Below are positions 24,857 to 34,372 of a stretch of DNA of 64,000 nucleotides, piece after piece. Origin of the DNA: DATNPH01 sp036703315 (GTDB lineage Bacteria > Cyanobacteriota > Cyanobacteriia > Cyanobacteriales > Coleofasciculaceae); the NCBI GenBank assembly GCA_036703315.1, contig DATNPH010000124.1, forward strand, positions 1 to 64,000, given 5' to 3'. Both the position numbers and the translations under genes were made by a program. A model generated the notes under the pieces. That model saw only the letters and a program-made list of their open reading frames with translations, was not told the DNA's origin and ran no database searches. Each line of letters opens with the position of its first letter. Within the stretch, counting starts at the first letter, position 1.

Positions 24857-27043
24857 ATGACTAGGACTTCGGGTGCGCGTAAACTCATCACGTCACGACT
24901 GACTCCTTTGAAAATCGCTGCAATCTATGTCCTGGTTGGAGGACTGTGGATTCTGTTTTCTGACAAGTTGCTGAGTTTGTTAGTCAATAATCCTGACACT
25001 CTCACACAAATTCAAACTTTTAAAGGTTGGTTCTATGTCATCGCAACAGGATGGATGCTTTATGCACTTATCAATCGCGGTGTTTCAGCAATTGAGCCTT
25101 CCCAAGCAGCAGGACGCTTAAGGACGGTAGAGTTCCGCCAGGAGTTGGAAAGCAATCGCGAGGTCTTCTGGTTGCGATCGCTAGAAACAAACCAAACAAT
25201 TTATGTCAGTCCCAGCTACGAGGAGATCTGGGGCAAAAGCTGGGAGAGTGTGTATGAACAGTCGAGGTTCTGGACAGATGCGATCCATCCCGATGACCGC
25301 GATCGCGTAATGGCTGTCTTTGCTCAACCTCTCCAGGGAGAGAGAGACTTCTACCAAGAGTATCGGATTGTGCGACCTGACGGGTCAGTGCGTTGGATAC
25401 GCGATCGCGCCTTCCCACTTTACAACCAAGTTGGACAACTCTATCGCCTAGCTGGTGTTGCAGAGGATATCACCAAGCGTAAAGAGCTAGAAGCCGCACT
25501 ACGAAGGCTCAATGAAGAAATCAACCTCAAACTCCTAGAACGAACTTCATCAAGAGAAGCCACTGAGCACTTGAGACAAGAGGTTATCAAGCGCCAGGAA
25601 ACGGAGGAAGACGGCGATCAATTTTTCATGCTCTCCCTTGATATGCTGTGTGTAGTTGGCTTTGATGGCTATTTTAAGCAGCTGAACCCAGCTTGGGAAA
25701 AACACCTCGGGTTCACTAGGGAAGAACTCGCCACAAAACCCTACCTCGAATTCGTTCATCCAGAAGACCACCCTGCAACCGTCGCCGCTACGCAGCAAAT
25801 TGTCACAGGTAGTGATGTCATCTTCTTTGAGAATCGCTACCGCTGCAAAGATGGCTCTTACAAGTGGCTCTCATGGCATGCTACACCTATCATTAACCAA
25901 CAGTTGATTTATGCAGTTGTACAAGATATCACCGAACGCAGACAAGCTGAAACCGCACTGAGAAAGTCGAACCAGCGAATTTTCAATATCCTAGAAAGCA
26001 TTACGGATGGTTTTTTTGCCCTAGACCGTCAGTGGCGATTCACCTACCTTAATCCCCAATCAGAGCCGCTTTTGCAGAAGACGCGAGCCGAGCTACTAGA
26101 TAAGAATATTTGGGAGATGTTTCCAGAGGCCGTTGGCTCAATTTTCTACGAACAGTATCACAAAGCCGTCTCTGAGCAGGTATCGGTTACGTTTGAAGGG
26201 TTTTATCCACCCCTAAATCAGTGGAGTCAAGTGCACGCCTACCCATCAAGAGATGGTTTGTCTGTCTATTTTACTGATATCAGTGATCGCAAACGGATAG
26301 AAGCCGAGCTACTTAAGGCGCTGGAAAAAGAAAGGGAACTCAATGAACTCAAATCCCAAATAGTCTCTGTCGTCTCCCATGAGTACCGCACTCCTCTAAC
26401 AACCATCCTTTCTTCAGCTGAGTTACTACAGCATTACGGTCATAAATGGACTGAGGAGAAAAAGCATCAGCATCTGCACCGCATTCAAACTACTGTTCAC
26501 CATCTAACTCAACTCGTTAGTGATGTACTGATTCTAGATAAAGCTGAAGCTGGAAAACTGGAGTTCAAGCCAACTCTTCTAGATGTAGTGAGTTTGTGCC
26601 GTGAACTGGTGGAAGAATTTCAGCAGACAGTAAGGGACAAGCAAACGCTCAATTTTATGAGCCAAGGCGAATGCACTCAGGCATATCTCGATGAAAAGCT
26701 TCTGCGACAAATTCTTACGAATCTACTCTCGAATGCCATCAAGTATTCGGATCCGATAGGTACTATATATTTTGCTCTAGTCTCTCAACACAATGAAGTA
26801 ATTTTCCGCATTCAAGACCAAGGCATCGGCATTCCTCCAGAAGACCAGAAACACTTATTTGAGTCTTTCCGTCGAGCTAGCAATGTCGGTACAATTCCTG
26901 GTACTGGACTAGGCTTAGCTATTGTTAAGAAATACGTGGACGTGCAGGGTGGTCAGATTACTGTAGAAAGTCAAGTTGGTGTTGGGACAACATTTACGGT
27001 AACACTACCGTCGAACATCGGTAAATTAGTTGATGACTACTAA
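24857..27043 (+). CDS. Membrane-anchored multi-PAS sensor histidine kinase
   Basis: 728 residues. Two membrane helices (about 18-38 and 55-72) flank a short periplasmic loop. Three PAS domains follow (about 100-210, 252-362 and 372-482), the first two with PAC-type ends VAEDITKR and VVQDITER. HisKA has phospho-acceptor H508 in SVVSHEYRTPLTTI, and the HATPase has its N-box (LLSNAIKYS) and G boxes (DQGIGIP, GTGLGLAI). The kinase appears intact. No response regulator is adjacent, so its partner is elsewhere. The signal is unknown: no heme or flavin ligand is evident in the PAS cores. Confidence 0.9.
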   Translation: MTRTSGARKLITSRLTPLKIAAIYVLVGGLWILFSDKLLSLLVNNPDTLTQIQTFKGWFYVIATGWMLYALINRGVSAIEPSQAAGRLRTVEFRQELESNREVFWLRSLETNQTIYVSPSYEEIWGKSWESVYEQSRFWTDAIHPDDRDRVMAVFAQPLQGERDFYQEYRIVRPDGSVRWIRDRAFPLYNQVGQLYRLAGVAEDITKRKELEAALRRLNEEINLKLLERTSSREATEHLRQEVIKRQETEEDGDQFFMLSLDMLCVVGFDGYFKQLNPAWEKHLGFTREELATKPYLEFVHPEDHPATVAATQQIVTGSDVIFFENRYRCKDGSYKWLSWHATPIINQQLIYAVVQDITERRQAETALRKSNQRIFNILESITDGFFALDRQWRFTYLNPQSEPLLQKTRAELLDKNIWEMFPEAVGSIFYEQYHKAVSEQVSVTFEGFYPPLNQWSQVHAYPSRDGLSVYFTDISDRKRIEAELLKALEKERELNELKSQIVSVVSHEYRTPLTTILSSAELLQHYGHKWTEEKKHQHLHRIQTTVHHLTQLVSDVLILDKAEAGKLEFKPTLLDVVSLCRELVEEFQQTVRDKQTLNFMSQGECTQAYLDEKLLRQILTNLLSNAIKYSDPIGTIYFALVSQHNEVIFRIQDQGIGIPPEDQKHLFESFRRASNVGTIPGTGLGLAIVKKYVDVQGGQITVESQVGVGTTFTVTLPSNIGKLVDDY

Positions 27044-27183
27044 CTTAAGCTTAGTTATTTGGTGGTTTTGAGCAAGACTTCACAGAACATCGCCGGGGAA
27101 GCCCCCATACTGTTAGCGAAGACACCGTCCCGCTTCGCTAACAGTCGGTGAATGAACCACCGTCCACAATTGGGTAATAGGTA

Positions 27184-27212
27184 CTTCTTCCCAATTCCCA
27201 ATTCCCAATTAC
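27184..27212. repeat. Heptamer run, unit TTCCCAA (about 3-4 units)
   Basis: TTCCCAATTCCCAATTCCCA is one of the common heptamer STRR units in filamentous cyanobacteria. It lies between the histidine kinase and the convergent gene ending at 27216. Confidence 0.75.
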
Positions 27213-27215
27213 TTT

Positions 27216-28223
27216 TTAATCTCTGTAAATAGGCCATTTCCATCGGGTGACGAAGAACTCACTTAAATCACGACCTGCGGCAGCCGCTGCTGCATCTTGC
27301 ACCTTATATGCCCCTTCCCGTGCACTTCCAGGAGCGCCCGGTCTATTCCGAAGTTCCTGAATTAATTTAGTTATAAATTGAATTCCCAAGTTTTGATGCA
27401 AATCGACTAGAAAAGCTCCCATGAGAAGTCCAAGGTCAAATCCATGTCGATTCCAGACAAATTCTTTTGAACCAAAAATGTCCATGTAATTCAAGTTGCT
27501 TTGTTCCCATCTCTCAACTACACCATTTGTCCAGCAAGTGTGGGATAAATCAATTCCTCCAACCACCGATCTACAAAGGCTTTCCATGTAAATTGGAAAT
27601 CCTCTACGCCATGACTCGTCAGTGTACTCCGCACATTCATAAAAATCGTAGAGATACCCAGCTTGTCTTCCAAACTCATAAAAGACTATCCCATGCTTAT
27701 CTTTAGTATCTAAGCTACCGCCCATAAGTGGGCCATCAAAGGCAGCTCTGGAGATTTCAACACGCTGTCCATTCCCTATTCCCCAAAACTCGTGAGGAGA
27801 AATAGCAACGACTTTACGCTGACCAAAGTTTGAATCAAACTCCAGATATTGAGGTTGTGAGGTGATAAATTCGTAAAGTTGAGCGCTCTCTTCCCACCAA
27901 CTCATCCATTGTGAGACTTTCTTTGGGAGGAAATCTCTATCGGCGTAAAATACCCATCTTCCTCCGCACCAAGCTGTAAGTAACTCGGTGTCGCCATAGA
28001 AGGGCTTAAAAGGCATAAGTCCGTGTTTTCTAGCCTCAATTTTTACAGGTTGGAGGGGTAGGAAATCTATCTCGCTTATCTCCCTCATCTCCCCCATCTC
28101 CCTCATCTCCCTCATCTCCCTCATCTCCCTCATCTCCCTCATCTCCCTCATCTCCCTCATCTCCCTCATCTCCCTCATCTCCCTCATCTCCCCCATCTCC
28201 TCCATCTCCTCCTTCTCCCTCAT
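27216..28223 (-). CDS. Conserved hypothetical protein with microsatellite-encoded N-terminus
   Basis: Up to 335 residues. The first 50 or so are a translated 9-bp repeat giving EMR units and are probably not ancestral; the globular protein begins around ISEIDFLPLQPVKIEARKHG. It is rich in Trp, Tyr and Phe with WCGGRWVFYADRDFLP, HGIVFYEFGRQ and VVGGIDLSHTCWTNGV. FYEFGR stands where metallopeptidase-like proteins have HExxH, so a degenerate peptidase fold is possible but unproven. Several ATGs preceded by GGGAG occur inside the repeats, so the true start cannot be fixed. No signal peptide is visible. Confidence 0.65.
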   Translation of the reverse strand: MREKEEMEEMGEMREMREMREMREMREMREMREMREMREMREMGEMREISEIDFLPLQPVKIEARKHGLMPFKPFYGDTELLTAWCGGRWVFYADRDFLPKKVSQWMSWWEESAQLYEFITSQPQYLEFDSNFGQRKVVAISPHEFWGIGNGQRVEISRAAFDGPLMGGSLDTKDKHGIVFYEFGRQAGYLYDFYECAEYTDESWRRGFPIYMESLCRSVVGGIDLSHTCWTNGVVERWEQSNLNYMDIFGSKEFVWNRHGFDLGLLMGAFLVDLHQNLGIQFITKLIQELRNRPGAPGSAREGAYKVQDAAAAAAGRDLSEFFVTRWKWPIYRD

Positions 28224-28224
28224 C
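28072..28224. repeat. 9-bp microsatellite (TCCCTCATC), about 17 units, inside a reading frame
   Basis: About seventeen consecutive 9-mers, most exactly TCCCTCATC, with variant units at each end. Because the unit is a multiple of three, copy-number change lengthens or shortens the N-terminus of the minus-strand gene by three residues per unit without a frameshift. On the coding strand each unit also carries GGGAG close to ATG. Confidence 0.92.
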
Positions 28225-28588
28225 CTCCTGCCAGATTTAGACCCCTTACACCCTGCGGTCTGACTTTCAACGTTAAAACGTTTGCCATAGAAAAGAAAAG
28301 TGTTATACTCCTATACTTCAGGCGTTCAGTCTCTCCTATCACTTAGGTAGGCATCTACGATTTAGGAATGCGAGTGGTCTTGGTAGAGCGTGTCTCCAAG
28401 GCCATTTCGTCTTCTCATAGCAGGGTCTTTTAAGAGTTTTATCTGAACTCCGAATTCTAGGTTCTAATCTGTAGTAAAGTAGCCCAATGTTTTTAGATAC
28501 CATCTTCCTCAAGCGGCTCTCAATAACCTTTGCGGTTGCAGGGTTCGCTATTCCTAAATTCATGCGAGCAAGGGCGCGAAATGTAGGT
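28225..28588. other. Intergenic region; one weak ORF only
   Basis: 364 bases between the cyclase stop and the microsatellite gene. A 93-codon minus-strand frame (28339-28620) starts inside the cyclase 3' end. It is basic and low in hydrophobic core, has no ribosome-binding site I can see, and is not supported as a gene. Confidence 0.4.
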
Positions 28589-30256
28589 TCAACCTGAAGA
28601 GCGATCGCTCGAACCACCATAACTTACCCCAACGGGCGAGCCATGCCTCTGCATCTGATAAACCTGTATGGCTCTGTTAATTCCTTTGAAACGGTACTCT
28701 CCCATCTCCTGCCAGTCTTGCTTTTCCGCCAGTCTTGTATAGGTAGCCTCACTCGCCACACAGGCACCAGGGGGACAAATGGCTTCCATACGGGAGGCTA
28801 GATTAATTGTCCCTCCTAAGGCGGTATAGTCTACCCTTTGAGAGCTGCCTACATCTCCAACCACAGCCTTCCCACTATTGACGGCAATCCGCAATTGCAA
28901 AGGTTCCCGCAAGACCTGACGAGCATTAAGATTCTCTAGACGAGTCAGCATTCCTCTAGCGGCAACGACAGCGCGATCGGCATGATCCACCTGAGGTTCA
29001 GGAGCGCCGAAAAATGCCATAATGCAATCTCCAATATACTTATCTAGAGTACCGCCGACGGCGAAAACTTCTTGTAGCATCTCCTCAAACAAATCATTAA
29101 GCAATTGGGCAACCTGTGCCGGACTTAACCGTTCCGAAAGAGCAGTAAAGCCGACAATATCAGCAAACAGAATGCTGATTTCACCTTCTGTAGGGGGTAG
29201 ACGACCATCTGGCAGTGCTCCTCCAGCTATCATCTGCTGCACGACTGCAGGAGAATGATACCGCTCTAGTCTGTGTCGAATCGCTTCTTCATTTCTGAGT
29301 TTCTGTGCCAACAGCCAACGTTGTACGCTAGAAGCCACAAGGTTCGCTAAGGTCGAAAAAAAGCTGAGATCTTCCTCTCCTTCCTCAGTCCAATGGCTTG
29401 AAGAATGATGGGCATCGGCATAAAGAACACCAACCACCTTATTTTCATCCCACAAAGGAACAGCCATGGCGCTACGAATGCCCTTGACCAAAATACTCTG
29501 TTGCCCCTCAAAACGTTGATCCATCTGGGCATCAGCGGTTTGAATAGCCACTTTTTCTGTAAATACCTTTTGACAGATGGTGTGGCTAATCCAATTGGCA
29601 TCAGCCGCCAGATTCTGCTGTTGGGAAACGTTTCTGGCTGCGGCATTGAGCAATTCTAGTTCGCCTGAACCACTAACATCAATTAATAAACCCAAGCGCT
29701 CAATACTCTTGAGGTAACGGAAAACGACTTCCTGTACCTGCAAGAAAATCGCTTCTATAGATTCAGCTGCACTCAGACTCTTGGCTATATCCACTAAGTC
29801 TTTCAGGCGGGCGATCGCTTTTTCTTTGTTACTGATTTCATCACCCTGACTTGTGGCTTCTATCCATTGCTGTTGCAGCTCTTTAACGTTGCGAAGGATA
29901 GTCGTTCCTGTCGTTCCTTTAGCAGGAGGTTGCAGCTTTGTTGTACTGGCTTGAGGTGGATCAGCCAACAGAACCAAAAGGCGAGTATCCCCCAACCACA
30001 CAACGTCGCCGTGATTTACCGTTTGAGGTGAGGTTACAGGGTGTTCATTCAATCGCGTCCCATTTTTGCTACCCATATCCTCAATAACCCAACTCCCGAT
30101 CGCTATTCTCAAAAAACGGGCATGGTAGCGGGAAATGCCCTCGAAAGGCAAGTGAAGGTCGCATTCGGGCAAACGACCGATAGTAAATTTATCCCGATTT
30201 ACCGTAACTGTTCGTTCCGTATTTCCCTGTTGTAAGCTCAGTTTGAGTTCAGCCAT
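28589..30256 (-). CDS. FHA-GAF class III adenylate cyclase
   Basis: 555 residues from ATG 30256; the frame is open 36 codons further up, but that part reads through common spacer sequence. An FHA domain (about 20-95: TIGRLPECDL, ISRYHARF, GSKNGTRLN) reads phosphothreonine. A GAF domain follows (about 165-330), then a CHD cyclase domain: metal Asp in ILFADIVGFTALSERL, LDKYIGDCIMAFFGAP with the Lys expected for ATP, and DYTALGGTINLASRMEA with transition-state Asn/Arg. It should make cAMP, an established cyanobacterial second messenger. It seems to be a single-gene transcript. Confidence 0.9.
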   Translation of the reverse strand: MAELKLSLQQGNTERTVTVNRDKFTIGRLPECDLHLPFEGISRYHARFLRIAIGSWVIEDMGSKNGTRLNEHPVTSPQTVNHGDVVWLGDTRLLVLLADPPQASTTKLQPPAKGTTGTTILRNVKELQQQWIEATSQGDEISNKEKAIARLKDLVDIAKSLSAAESIEAIFLQVQEVVFRYLKSIERLGLLIDVSGSGELELLNAAARNVSQQQNLAADANWISHTICQKVFTEKVAIQTADAQMDQRFEGQQSILVKGIRSAMAVPLWDENKVVGVLYADAHHSSSHWTEEGEEDLSFFSTLANLVASSVQRWLLAQKLRNEEAIRHRLERYHSPAVVQQMIAGGALPDGRLPPTEGEISILFADIVGFTALSERLSPAQVAQLLNDLFEEMLQEVFAVGGTLDKYIGDCIMAFFGAPEPQVDHADRAVVAARGMLTRLENLNARQVLREPLQLRIAVNSGKAVVGDVGSSQRVDYTALGGTINLASRMEAICPPGACVASEATYTRLAEKQDWQEMGEYRFKGINRAIQVYQMQRHGSPVGVSYGGSSDRSSG

Positions 30257-30502
30257 GATTCTGGTACCTTCTTGAGGCGAAGCGAACAAGGCCTGCAAGA
30301 ACTCCTGAGGCAAGGAGCTTAATTGATTTTGGATTTTGGATTTTAGATATTGAATTGACCCCACGGCTTGTAGCTAGGGGCTTGGGAATTTTAGATACAC
30401 GATTAACGTTAGCAAAGCGACTTCGTTGCCGCTTTTGTTCCTTAATTGTAAGTAGGAGGTTGTAGTGATGTTCTTCCAATCCAAAATCCAAAATTGGCTC
30501 AG

Positions 30503-30735
30503 TCATGAGCCGCCATGTGAGCCTTGAAAGCATTGTGTGGCAATTGCCCATCCTACCACTTCTATCGCTTGCTGCCAAATGGTGAAATGGTCGGAATGTT
30601 CTACCAATAAACAAAATTTCCCTGCATCAAGTTCTGCTTGACACAGATCCATAGCTTTTTGGTGGAAGCGCTTCGAGAGCGACAACCCTTTTACTAGCCA
30701 CTTGCCTTGAAAAACGAAATCAACAGTGTTTTGTT
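30503..30735 (-). pseudogene. Small conserved-looking protein whose 5' end abuts a heptamer array
   Basis: An open frame of about 77 codons ends at 30503. It reads VDFVFQGKWLVKGLSLSKRF, then HQKAMDLCQAELDAGKFCLL, then VEHSDHFTIWQQ, which looks like real protein throughout. A TTG at 30685 could start 60 residues, but protein-like sequence continues upstream to 30735, exactly where the repeat array and an in-frame stop begin. I infer the native N-terminus was displaced or the gene starts at a poor codon. Family not identified with confidence. Confidence 0.5.
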
Positions 30736-30924
30736 TTAGTAGTTAGTAGTTAGTAGTTAGTAGTTAGTAGTTAGTAGTTAGTAGTTAGTAGTTAGTAGTT
30801 AGTAGTTAGTAGTTAGTAGTTAGTAGTTAGTAGTTAGTAGTTAGTAGTTAGTAGTTAGTAGTTAGGGGTTAGGGGTTAGGGCTTAGTAGTTAGGGGTTAG
30901 TAGTTAGGGGTTAGTAGTTAGTGG
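30736..30924. repeat. Large heptanucleotide array, unit TTAGTAG (27 units)
   Basis: Eighteen perfect TTAGTAG units (30736-30861), then nine units alternating TTAGGGG, TTAGGGC, TTAGTAG and TTAGTGG, followed by a T-run. It is a long STRR array for a cyanobacterial genome. The perfect half suggests recent slippage expansion at the side next to the truncated ORF. Confidence 0.96.
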
Positions 30925-30976
30925 TTTTTTTACTCTCGCTAGCGGGGTTCTGTGAGCTACTCTCCACTCCTTGCCC

Positions 30977-31378
30977 TCAGCTCTTGGGTATAGCGGGAGA
31001 AATGTCAATACTACAGCTGCCAACAATGGTTCGCTCAGCGTGAGTCACTCGGATTTGATCGGTAGTAGGGTCAAGCTGAAACGATAGGGGAGTTCCAGTT
31101 TCGGTTGTTCCAGTAAAAGTGAAGTTGTCAGTGAAACGAGTCGATGCCTGAGCCGCGTACTCGCCGTTCTTGAGCAGATCTACTTCAACAGGCTGTCCGT
31201 TAACGTTCAGGTTTTCTTTGTTGATAAATGAGGTGCGATACAATAAGCGATCGCCATTAACTACGGTTTCTGCTTCGCAGTACTTACCAGGAAAGGGCTG
31301 CTGTGCTGTTGCTGCACTGGAAATTGCTAATACGCTAATTGCCAAAACAGCTGAACCGGAAACAAATCTTTGCAACAT
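30977..31378 (-). CDS. Small secreted protein of unknown function
   Basis: 133 residues from ATG 31378 (AAAGG upstream), which opens a clean signal peptide, MLQRFVSGSAVLAISVLAIS, cleaved after ATA. The upstream 20 codons are not needed. The mature part (about 110 residues) has two Cys (KYCEAETV and VGSCSIDI) that could pair, and a beta-rich pattern (TRFTDNFTFTGTTETGTPLS). Probably periplasmic. No family recognised. Confidence 0.72.
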   Translation of the reverse strand: MLQRFVSGSAVLAISVLAISSAATAQQPFPGKYCEAETVVNGDRLLYRTSFINKENLNVNGQPVEVDLLKNGEYAAQASTRFTDNFTFTGTTETGTPLSFQLDPTTDQIRVTHAERTIVGSCSIDISPAIPKS

Positions 31379-31529
31379 AAAACAGACCTTTGGAAACAGA
31401 GTATTAGACGCTTTCGGTAACACCTCAGTTCCTTTCAATCTTTTGTTTATGTTACTAACGAAGGAAAGCTATACGCAATCCTAAGCTTTAAGCCACCGTA
31501 AACCCTGTATGTTTCCTCATCCTGGATAA

Positions 31530-33869
31530 TCACAAGCGTGGCAAAATTTCTGGTAATAGCTGACCCGGAACTTTAGAAAGAGCGCGGTTTTGCCCACTAA
31601 TGCCACCTTCACTGTAGAAAACACGAATAGTTCTGACAATGTAGGTCAAGGTAGTTTGATAGGCATCAGATTCGGCAGCAACACCTGTAGAGGCTTTTAC
31701 ATGCTGATCTAGTGCGGCTTCAAGATGAGCAAATTTAGACTCTTTGGTTAAGCTAAAGTGCGGATCTGTTGCTAGTTGGTAGTGTGCCAGTCCCAGATTA
31801 TTGTGAGTGGCAAATATATCGAAATTTACAGATATTGGCGGTGTTGCTTGCTCAAGTTTTTCAACAGGAGCGAAGGGCTGACGCCCCGCGATCGCTAACG
31901 CACTTTCGTAAGCCGCAATACATTGGTGTAAGTATTCTGCCTTCCCTTCTGGATTATTCTGAATTCGGTCTGCCAAGTGCCAATAGGCGGTACCCAAATT
32001 ATTCTGTGTAGCAGCGCAGGCGGCAGGTGTTACCTCAGGCGTCCGATATTTCAATGCTTCTTGATAAGACACTATTGCCAGTTGTAACCAAGTCTCTGGT
32101 TGTTCGTACTGAGCAAGATTCCAGTAGGCAGTACCCAGGTTATTTTGAATCATCGCCCAATTCAGAGGCTCGGATTGAGGGTGGTAAAAAGAGATAGCTT
32201 CTGTATAGGCGGCGATCGCGGCTTGTAAATTCGGAACTGATGAGTGATGCTGAGCGAGATGCCAGTGAGCTGTCCCCAAATTGTTCTGGGTGGAAGCATA
32301 CTTCATTGGCTCACTATCAGCACGGCGATAGCGCAACGCTTCGTTATAAGCGCGAACCGATTGCTCCAAGTTGTCGGCTGGATCTTGATGGCGCGCTAAA
32401 TCCCCGTAAGCCGCTCCCAAATTATTCTGAATCATTGCATAAGTGTGGGGGACTTCTTCGGCAATCAACTTCGTCAAAGCCAGTTGGTAGGATTGAATGC
32501 TTTGCTCCAGATAGGATAATGCATGCTCAGCACTGGTAGGACAACGCGAGAGCATCCAGTAGAGATTGCCGATGTCATTGAGGATATCTGATGCCTGAGG
32601 CGAGGAATTGTCTAAAAATTGTAGCGCCTGCTCATACGCCTGAAGTGCGATCGCCAGATTTTCCTCAGTGACATCTCCCTGTTCAATCGCTTGGCGATAA
32701 TAGTTGCCTAGTTGTAAATAGGTATCAACGGGTGATACTAAAGCCTGTGATTGCTGCTCTTGTTGGGTTGAAGTTTGTTCGTCAGAGGCATTCCCAAAGG
32801 GTAGATTGGCAGGTTGAAGGTCGGAAGTTGCTACTTGCAACTCTTCTACCGATTCACCTAATTTGGGATTTTGGAGTTGGGATTGATAATTACTAACTAG
32901 CTCATCAATTTGATGCACCTCTGATTCTTGAGTCGCATCGCCCAATCTCAAATCAGTGTCAAGATTGATTGGAGGGGTTTCGTAGGGGCTAGGCTTCTTT
33001 GTCGGAGCAGAATAGGGAATCGCTTGTCCCTGATTAGTTGGGGATGAAGACTGAGTGTTGGTCTTATCAATTGCTGTCCCTGAGTCAGCTGGATGGCGCT
33101 CTGAATTCTTGCTTGGGTGTTGATTTTTCCGACTACTTTCACCTAGAGATGCCAGATCGACATCTTCTACTAAGTCATCAGTTAGCAACCTCTGTAAGTC
33201 TTCTTTGAAAGAACCAGTTCCTTCGTCTGAGACTAACGAAGGATAAGAAGCCTCTAGCGAAGAACCCGTTTTTTCTTCTGATGTCGGTGAAACATGAGAA
33301 GCCTCTGGTTTGGAAGCGCCAACTGGAGGTAGTGGTGTTGGCTCACCTTCAAACTCAAAGATACCAGTATGCCACTGCCAAAATTCTGGCACTGACTGCT
33401 GAATCGTATAAAACCAAGGTCGTGGTAACCACAGCAACAGTGTCGATTCCAGGCGTGGCAGATAGCGCTCAATTGCCTGTAAACGCCTGAGGAACAAGCG
33501 CTGTGCAGCTGGCGATCGCCGAGTTAAGCGCTCTATACCCACAAACTGAAAGGCGGGTGCTGGTATAGAACTTCCAAGTTGCCGATTCTGTGCTAGCCAT
33601 TGAGCAATTTGAGCCAGGGGATTAGGGTCGCTCAAGTTTAGGTTTAGGCTTACCAATTTCGGGTAACCTTGAGCGTCTGAGGCTCTTGCCGAGGTTACGC
33701 CTAACTCAGCATGCAATGTTCCTGCCAGACGATTACGTAGACTCAGGTCATCACATACCGCCACAAAAAGCTGGCGGCGTAGACCGAGACTCAAGGCAAG
33801 TTTCAGGCGCTGATAGCTTTGCCGATTCCAGCTCGAAACTTTATTAGGGGCAGTATCCGTTAGTATCAT
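31530..33869 (-). CDS. Large tetratricopeptide-repeat protein with N-terminal ATPase-like region
   Basis: 779 residues. Residues about 1-175 have an alpha/beta pattern (RRQLFVAVCDDLSLRNRLAG, LLLWLPRPWFYTIQQSVPEF) known from cyanobacterial TPR proteins but lacking a Walker A, so not an active ATPase by sequence. A long Ser/Glu/Pro-rich linker (about 185-375) precedes roughly eight TPRs (about 380-720) with repeated YNEALRYR, MIQNNLGTAYW and YTEAISFY units. TPRs mediate protein contacts. Partner unknown; transcribed alone. Confidence 0.82.
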   Translation of the reverse strand: MILTDTAPNKVSSWNRQSYQRLKLALSLGLRRQLFVAVCDDLSLRNRLAGTLHAELGVTSARASDAQGYPKLVSLNLNLSDPNPLAQIAQWLAQNRQLGSSIPAPAFQFVGIERLTRRSPAAQRLFLRRLQAIERYLPRLESTLLLWLPRPWFYTIQQSVPEFWQWHTGIFEFEGEPTPLPPVGASKPEASHVSPTSEEKTGSSLEASYPSLVSDEGTGSFKEDLQRLLTDDLVEDVDLASLGESSRKNQHPSKNSERHPADSGTAIDKTNTQSSSPTNQGQAIPYSAPTKKPSPYETPPINLDTDLRLGDATQESEVHQIDELVSNYQSQLQNPKLGESVEELQVATSDLQPANLPFGNASDEQTSTQQEQQSQALVSPVDTYLQLGNYYRQAIEQGDVTEENLAIALQAYEQALQFLDNSSPQASDILNDIGNLYWMLSRCPTSAEHALSYLEQSIQSYQLALTKLIAEEVPHTYAMIQNNLGAAYGDLARHQDPADNLEQSVRAYNEALRYRRADSEPMKYASTQNNLGTAHWHLAQHHSSVPNLQAAIAAYTEAISFYHPQSEPLNWAMIQNNLGTAYWNLAQYEQPETWLQLAIVSYQEALKYRTPEVTPAACAATQNNLGTAYWHLADRIQNNPEGKAEYLHQCIAAYESALAIAGRQPFAPVEKLEQATPPISVNFDIFATHNNLGLAHYQLATDPHFSLTKESKFAHLEAALDQHVKASTGVAAESDAYQTTLTYIVRTIRVFYSEGGISGQNRALSKVPGQLLPEILPRL

Positions 33870-34372
33870 GCTAGAAAAGGCACAGGCGCTAGGGTGGCAC
33901 TTGCTGGCTGATCAAAGAAGACAGCACAATTGCGGCAGTGGGTATTTGTAATACCTTTCCTACCATTGTTACCTGGGTCAGGATTTGTGCTCGGTATCCT
34001 AGAGAGAAAAGCGGATTGTCTTGAAAATAGGCAGTGGTGAGTGGTGAGTGAGGAAGAGAGATTTTCAGTACAACGTTTGTGTACTCGCGTTCATGGGCGT
34101 CTCATACCAAGTTGCAATCAAAGATGTTGTTACTTCTCCTGCTCCCCTGCCTCTGGTGCTTCCCTTTGCGCCTATGTCAGCAAGTAACAGATTTAAACGC
34201 AACGTTGTATCAAACTTTGAGCTACGTGCGATCGCGATCAGCCTATCGGTGCAATTCTTGTAGTTTTGTGACGTACTCGTGTCGTTGATCAAGAATAGAA
34301 GAAAGCGGGGTATCAAACCCCGCTGAGCTATCTTGTCGCTGTCCTATGAGACAGCGTCGGGCTTGTGAGGAA
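33870..34372. other. Intergenic region between the TPR gene and rpsF
   Basis: 503 bases. It contains a short GTGAGTG heptamer-like run (34033-34052) and the rpsF terminator at 34304-34324. Open frames at 34048-34288 occur in several phases without support and are not called. Confidence 0.5.
34304..34324 (-). terminator. Intrinsic terminator of rpsF
   Basis: AGCGGGGT and ACCCCGCT form an 8-bp stem with a 5-base loop. Read on the minus strand it is followed by TTCTTCTATTC. It lies 49 bases past the rpsF stop. Confidence 0.7.

Noticed and set aside
28339..28620. 93-residue protein downstream of the cyclase
   Set aside because: No ribosome-binding site, poor hydrophobic core, begins inside the cyclase 3' end; no recognisable family.
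30736..30924. CRISPR array
   Set aside because: Units are 7 bases with no spacers; it is a heptamer tandem repeat.
34048..34288. Small proteins between the TPR gene and rpsF
   Set aside because: Three frames on both strands are open at once, which points to chance; none has a ribosome-binding site or motif.
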